NCBI RefSeq assembly: GCF_013391805.1
Contig: NZ_CP058364.1
Location: forward strand, 3,477,501 to 3,541,500
Origin: Galbibacter sp. BG1
Lineage (GTDB): Bacteria > Bacteroidota > Bacteroidia > Flavobacteriales > Flavobacteriaceae
Reading direction: 5' to 3'
Length of the DNA: 64,000 nt
Positions 61,094 through 64,000 of the stretch are shown piece by piece; the stretch's first letter is position 1; every line of letters begins with the position of its first letter. The position numbers were made by a program, and so were the translations under genes. The notes under the pieces are model-generated. The model saw nothing but the letters and a program-made list of their open reading frames with translations, was not told where the DNA came from and did not search any database.

Positions 61094-61740
61094 ATTGCGT
61101 TTTTGGTATAGTTTGGTTTAGGTAAATTACTTTCTGGCGTGTTTTTGTAAACTTTCATTCCCTGGCGTTCGATCCAATTCAAAGCATAGAGATTTAACCT
61201 ACCCCGAATTACCCGATCATTGTACTCCAATTTTTCTTTATCGAAAACAGCGTTGAAAGAAGCCGTGAATTTTTCGAAATCATTTATTTTATTTTGAAAG
61301 TCCATTAAGAACTTTTCATTTTGAGATGGATAATTTTTTTTGAAAAAATCTAGAGCGCTTCTCTCTATTCTTTTTGTATTATTAATACTTGTATTATTAT
61401 CATCATCATTTTCTAAATAGGGGTATTTAGTTTTCTTAATAGGGGTATTTAGTTTTCTAAATAGGGTGTTTAATATTCTAACTACCCTTTTTGTGATCTG
61501 TTTTCCCTCTTTTTCAATATCAATTTCGATGTATTTTTTACGCTCCAATTCTTTTAAAATTTGCGTACATCTACCTTTAGAAATTCCAAAAAATTCAGAG
61601 AAATATGCATTCCCGGCAAAGCAACCTTTTTCATTATCCAAACTATCAATTTCAACCAAAAAAAGCTTTTCCATGATCGTTAAATCCTTATCCAACCAAA
61701 TTTGCTTGGGTATCCAAATTCCCTTAAAATCTCTTTCCAT
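61090..61740 (-). CDS. Phage replication protein, winged-helix (DnaD/initiator-like)
   Basis: 216 residues. An N-terminal winged helix ('MEKLFLVEIDSLDNEKGCFAGNAYFSEFFGISKGRCTQILKELERKKYIEI') is of the helix-turn-helix_36 type used by phage replication initiators and loaders; the C-terminal half is helical with 'NWIERQGMKV'. Coupled by ATGA overlap to dnaB, so it likely binds the phage origin and/or loads the helicase. No origin repeats are recognised within it. Confidence 0.78.
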   Translation of the reverse strand: MERDFKGIWIPKQIWLDKDLTIMEKLFLVEIDSLDNEKGCFAGNAYFSEFFGISKGRCTQILKELERKKYIEIDIEKEGKQITKRVVRILNTLFRKLNTPIKKTKYPYLENDDDNNTSINNTKRIERSALDFFKKNYPSQNEKFLMDFQNKINDFEKFTASFNAVFDKEKLEYNDRVIRGRLNLYALNWIERQGMKVYKNTPESNLPKPNYTKNAI

Positions 61741-61752
61741 TTCGTTTAGGTT

Positions 61753-62175
61753 TTAAATGTTGTTTTCAGCCAATTTAAGAAGGCTTATTTTTGTTTTTTG
61801 AAGGTTGGTAACGCTGTTCACGATATCACACATTTGCTTAGCTTTAGGTATAAAATTTTCGTCGTTCTGCACCCTTTCAAAAGCATCCATCAAACCATCG
61901 TTAAGCTTATCGTAGTCTACCCTACCAAACTTTTGCAAAAACGGACTGTTATCGGCTTTGGTGGTTAAAGAAGAAAGCGATTCCTTTGTTTGTACGCTAT
62001 CCAAAAAATCATGCACGTTAGAATAATCCAGTTTTATAGATTTGGGCGTTGCCACAATAACTATATGTCCGTTTAGAACCTTATATTTTTGAGGTTCGTA
62101 CAAACGGCCCTGCCATTTAATAATTTTCCCTTCCTGGCATATTTCATCCAGCTGATTTTTAATTACATCGTTCAT
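61753..62175 (-). CDS. Phage protein, unknown
   Basis: 140 residues: beta-rich first half ('KIIKWQGRLYEPQKYKVLNGHIVIVATPKS') and a helical second half. It overlaps the HNH protein gene by 17 bp and precedes the winged-helix replication gene by 12 bp. The position in the replication operon is the only clue to role. Confidence 0.6.
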   Translation of the reverse strand: MNDVIKNQLDEICQEGKIIKWQGRLYEPQKYKVLNGHIVIVATPKSIKLDYSNVHDFLDSVQTKESLSSLTTKADNSPFLQKFGRVDYDKLNDGLMDAFERVQNDENFIPKAKQMCDIVNSVTNLQKTKISLLKLAENNI

Positions 62176-63031
62176 TTAATTTCATTTTTAGTTTAACATT
62201 ATTCCTAGCAAGCTCAATAAGTTCTGGATGGTTTTTCAATATTTCATCTTGAACATCCTTATCCCTTACACGTAAAAAACGTTTTACCACCGAAGAATCC
62301 GTAAAAGAATTTATCATAAGGTTCTCTGCGGTAGTTACCTTTTCAAGGTTTTCAAAGTCGCAGTTCATAGAATTTCCATCCTTAAACCTTATAACTTCAT
62401 CGTTGGTTAATTCTTCACCGGTATTTTTTTCCCAATTATACCTGGACAACAGTTGCCATTCCCCTTTACTTAAGCGAATGTATTTATAGACAATTCCAGA
62501 ATTTGTATCCCTACGTTCTGTTATATAGCCATCCGTTCTTTCGTTATGTGGGGAATGTCCTTTTTTAAACCAACCTTTTTGGGTTCTTTTAATAGCATCA
62601 GCGCTCATGTATTCGCGCTGCTTTTTACCTTTGTTAAAAGGCGTAAAACCTTTTTTAAATTGCGTCTTTTTAGAGCCTTTAATTAAATTGGCTACAAACC
62701 TCTTTTTATGAGCTTCTTTATACTTTTCATCCTTCCCAATACCCAATAACTTAGCACGGCCATAAATGGAAGAAACCGAAGCCTTTAAATGCGTTTGAAG
62801 GTACACGATATCATTGCACGGATAATTTTGCCTTAGCCAATTATCCTTTTCCATGGTCCAATCGTATTTTCCATGAAAACCAACCGCTTTTTTTAACTTA
62901 AGAACCGTTGCCCGGGATTTTACCGATTCGTAGGATTTATTTAGCCTTTTTGCGATTTCCCTGGTGTGCGTTTTTGGGTACAGTTCCGTTAGAAGCTTTT
63001 CCTGTTCCGTTGTCCAATTCCTGCGCGCCAT
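62159..63031 (-). CDS. HNH-type DNA-binding/endonuclease protein with Myb-like repeats
   Basis: 290 residues. Two Myb/SANT-like helical repeats at the N-terminus ('RRNWTTEQEKLLTELYPKTHTREIAKRLNKSYESVKSRATVL' and 'YDWTMEKDNWLRQNYPCNDIVYLQTHLKASVSSIYGRAKLLG') precede an HNH_3-type domain ('YNWEKNTGEELTNDEVIRFKDGNSMNCDFENLEKVT'). The usual catalytic His is replaced by Arg in 'VIRFKDGN', so cleavage is doubtful. Such proteins are often homing-endonuclease-like elements in phage genomes. Confidence 0.75.
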   Translation of the reverse strand: MARRNWTTEQEKLLTELYPKTHTREIAKRLNKSYESVKSRATVLKLKKAVGFHGKYDWTMEKDNWLRQNYPCNDIVYLQTHLKASVSSIYGRAKLLGIGKDEKYKEAHKKRFVANLIKGSKKTQFKKGFTPFNKGKKQREYMSADAIKRTQKGWFKKGHSPHNERTDGYITERRDTNSGIVYKYIRLSKGEWQLLSRYNWEKNTGEELTNDEVIRFKDGNSMNCDFENLEKVTTAENLMINSFTDSSVVKRFLRVRDKDVQDEILKNHPELIELARNNVKLKMKLNERCN

Positions 63032-63242
63032 ATACTTCTATATTTTTAGGGTTTGTTTTTTCTACACTGGCATTCAACTTTTTTTCACTGTATGCGTTGC
63101 GTGTTAAATTGTTTTCTTTTCTAAATTTCTCCACTTCTTTAACCGTTAGAGAAGTAATAGAGCCCAGAGCTTCATCAGTACGTTGCAAATACAGCTTTTT
63201 TATAAGCTCTTTTTGTGTGCGATTTAATTGTTTTGTTTTCAT
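62937..63242 (-). CDS. Phage small protein overlapping the HNH gene
   Basis: 101 residues from the ATG at 63242. A helical basic N-terminus (MKTKQLNRTQKELIKKLYLQRTDEALGSI) with HTH-like spacing ('LTVKEVEKFRKENNLTRNAYSEKKL') and a low-complexity C-terminus that overlaps the HNH-protein gene by 95 bp in another frame. The overlap is long, so the C-terminal part may be under mixed constraint. Function unknown. Confidence 0.5.
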   Translation of the reverse strand: MKTKQLNRTQKELIKKLYLQRTDEALGSITSLTVKEVEKFRKENNLTRNAYSEKKLNASVEKTNPKNIEVYGAQELDNGTGKASNGTVPKNAHQGNRKKAK

Positions 63243-63313
63243 AATCTTTTTGTTTAAGCAACGCCCTTTAGAAAGCAATCAACCAGGGCGCTGCATTTAA
63301 AAACCAACCTAAC

Positions 63314-63679
63314 CTAAATTTTAGATCTATTTATAATTTCCATCTCCAATTGCTTCACGTTCCTTTTCAATACAAAATCGGAAGCCATTTCTGTTTGAAG
63401 TTCCCCAATTCTTTTAAGCATATAATTAGGGTTTATGTTGTATTTTTTAGCAACAAACCTTGGGTTTACAGAAGAATCTAATTTTTGCTCCAGGTAACAG
63501 GCCACTATTTTTTCGGTAGTGTCCCTAAAACCTATTAGCACTATCGTTTCACAATTAAAAACCCTGCACACCTCTAATGCCAACCACCAATAATTGGTAT
63601 CCAATGGCGTAGGGCTTACAACAGCCTTTAGGTAATCGGACTTTATTTGGGTAGTGGTGTATCCGTTTGTGAAGTACAT
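63314..63679 (-). CDS. Phage protein with helical C-terminus, unknown
   Basis: 121 residues from the ATG at 63679. I prefer this start because a 35-codon ORF ends four bases upstream (63684) and TAGGG lies just before the ATG; longer starts at 63715 (ATG) and 63745 (TTG) would overlap that ORF. The body has 'YWWLALEVCRVFNCETIVLIGFRD' then a helical segment ('DSSVNPRFVAKKYNINPNYMLKRI') with HTH-like spacing. No family recognised; possibly a phage regulator. Confidence 0.55.
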   Translation of the reverse strand: MYFTNGYTTTQIKSDYLKAVVSPTPLDTNYWWLALEVCRVFNCETIVLIGFRDTTEKIVACYLEQKLDSSVNPRFVAKKYNINPNYMLKRIGELQTEMASDFVLKRNVKQLEMEIINRSKI

Positions 63680-63683
63680 GGCC

Positions 63684-63791
63684 CTACCGATTAATTTTTT
63701 TAATATGCTGCGCATACTGAATGGCTTTAGCAATTGATAACACAACTAAAAAAATGCTTAAATTCCCTAAAATGATGTTTAATGTTTGCAT
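63684..63791 (-). CDS. 35-residue single-helix membrane micro-protein
   Basis: ATG at 63791, stop TAG at 63684. One membrane helix (LNIILGNLSIFLVVLSIAK) followed by a basic tail (QHIKKINR). It begins 3 bases after the stop of the Cys-rich ORF and ends 4 bases before the next ATG, so three short genes are packed head to tail. Translation is inferred from the packing. Confidence 0.45.
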   Translation of the reverse strand: MQTLNIILGNLSIFLVVLSIAKAIQYAQHIKKINR

Positions 63792-63793
63792 GG

Positions 63794-63946
63794 TTATAAA
63801 AATTTATTACAGTTAATACATTCTTCTACCACCCCACCAAAACCACTTGGTTGTGGGTTGCAAAGCAGGTTTTTGTCATTGGCACATTGGGGCTGTACCA
63901 TGGTTTTTTTGTAGGTAGATCTTACCTTGCAGAACTGTTTATTCAT
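63794..63946 (-). CDS. 50-residue Cys-rich phage protein
   Basis: ATG at 63946, with AAAAGGG about 8 bases upstream as a possible ribosome site. Five cysteines (C6, C21, C29, C43 and C46), the last two as CINC, suggest a small zinc-binding protein. No family recognised. It is in the early, right-hand part of the prophage. Confidence 0.5.
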   Translation of the reverse strand: MNKQFCKVRSTYKKTMVQPQCANDKNLLCNPQPSGFGGVVEECINCNKFL

Positions 63947-64000
63947 AAATAATCCCTTTTAGTTTCGATATTCTTACTACCGCACTTGTTAGTACCAAAA

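Larger units (their letters stand above)
37113..64000 (-). mobile_element. Temperate siphovirus prophage (extends beyond window)
   Basis: A continuous minus-strand block of phage genes in classic order: replication (HNH, winged-helix, DnaB), packaging (HNH, TerS, TerL), head (portal, protease, HK97 capsid), connectors, tail tube, chaperones, tape measure, tip, fibres and lysis. Tape-measure and frameshifted chaperone genes without a sheath gene indicate a long non-contractile tail. The left boundary is the tRNA-His fragment; the right boundary, integrase and intact tRNA are not in the window. No disrupted structural gene is seen, so the prophage may be functional. Confidence 0.92.

Overview
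The window comes from an AT-rich chromosome of the phylum Bacteroidota, most likely family Flavobacteriaceae. Evidence: the rpoZ-bamD gene order, TAnnTTTG-type promoter elements, scarce Shine-Dalgarno sites, DUF4097/head-GIN proteins behind an ECF sigma factor, a DUF6660 protein and a transporter-TolC fusion. I would not name a genus from this sequence alone.

Host region (1-37112). At the left edge are the omega subunit of RNA polymerase (cut by the window) and BamD. From about 1.6 to 19 kb lies a loose collection of stress-type genes: a SYLF protein, a two-domain HPII-type catalase, a CsbD-like protein, three neighbouring AraC-type regulators, a DUF421 membrane protein, a DJ-1/PfpI protein, a PA2169-type four-helix protein, a YqcI/YcgG (GntA-like) protein, a YciF-type ferritin-like protein and a short-chain dehydrogenase. 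A four-gene minus-strand operon (SemiSWEET, shortened YqcI/YcgG paralogue, DUF1989 protein, four-TM protein) follows. From 19.7 to 25.8 kb is a heavy-metal RND efflux operon in which CzcA and the TolC-like channel are one polypeptide. An overlapping ECF sigma / membrane protein / DUF4097 cluster plus a head-GIN protein, TrxB, an MMPL-type exporter, a DUF547 protein and a TIGR04283-like glycosyltransferase complete the host part.

Junction (35.97-37.16 kb). Three tandem units of about 368 bp each carry a GIY-YIG nuclease gene, a terminator hairpin and a 16-nt remnant of a tRNA 3' end. The array abuts a 45-nt 3' fragment of a tRNA-His (anticodon GTG), which I read as the attachment site of the neighbouring prophage. 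The oldest-looking GIY-YIG copy is broken by a start-codon change and a stop at codon 3.

Prophage (about 37.11 kb to beyond 64 kb, nearly all on the minus strand). Read in transcription order from the right: small early genes, an HNH protein, a winged-helix replication protein and a DnaB helicase; HNH, small and large terminase; an insert of small genes; HK97-type portal, protease and capsid; head-tail connectors, tail tube and tail chaperones joined by a predicted -1 frameshift at GGGAAAG; tape measure, tail tip and fibre proteins, and a beta-propeller glycosidase-like tail protein; then holin, muramidase and a probable unimolecular spanin. This is the plan of a temperate siphovirus infecting a Gram-negative host. 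No integrase is in the window; it and the intact tRNA-His should lie beyond 64 kb.

The most unusual stretches are the tRNA-remnant/GIY-YIG array and the insert between terminase and portal (54.9-56.9 kb). That insert holds a plus-strand unit with a structured leader, a 20-residue hydrophobic ORF and facing promoters, plus small ORFs separated by recurring GTTGTA-containing hairpins.
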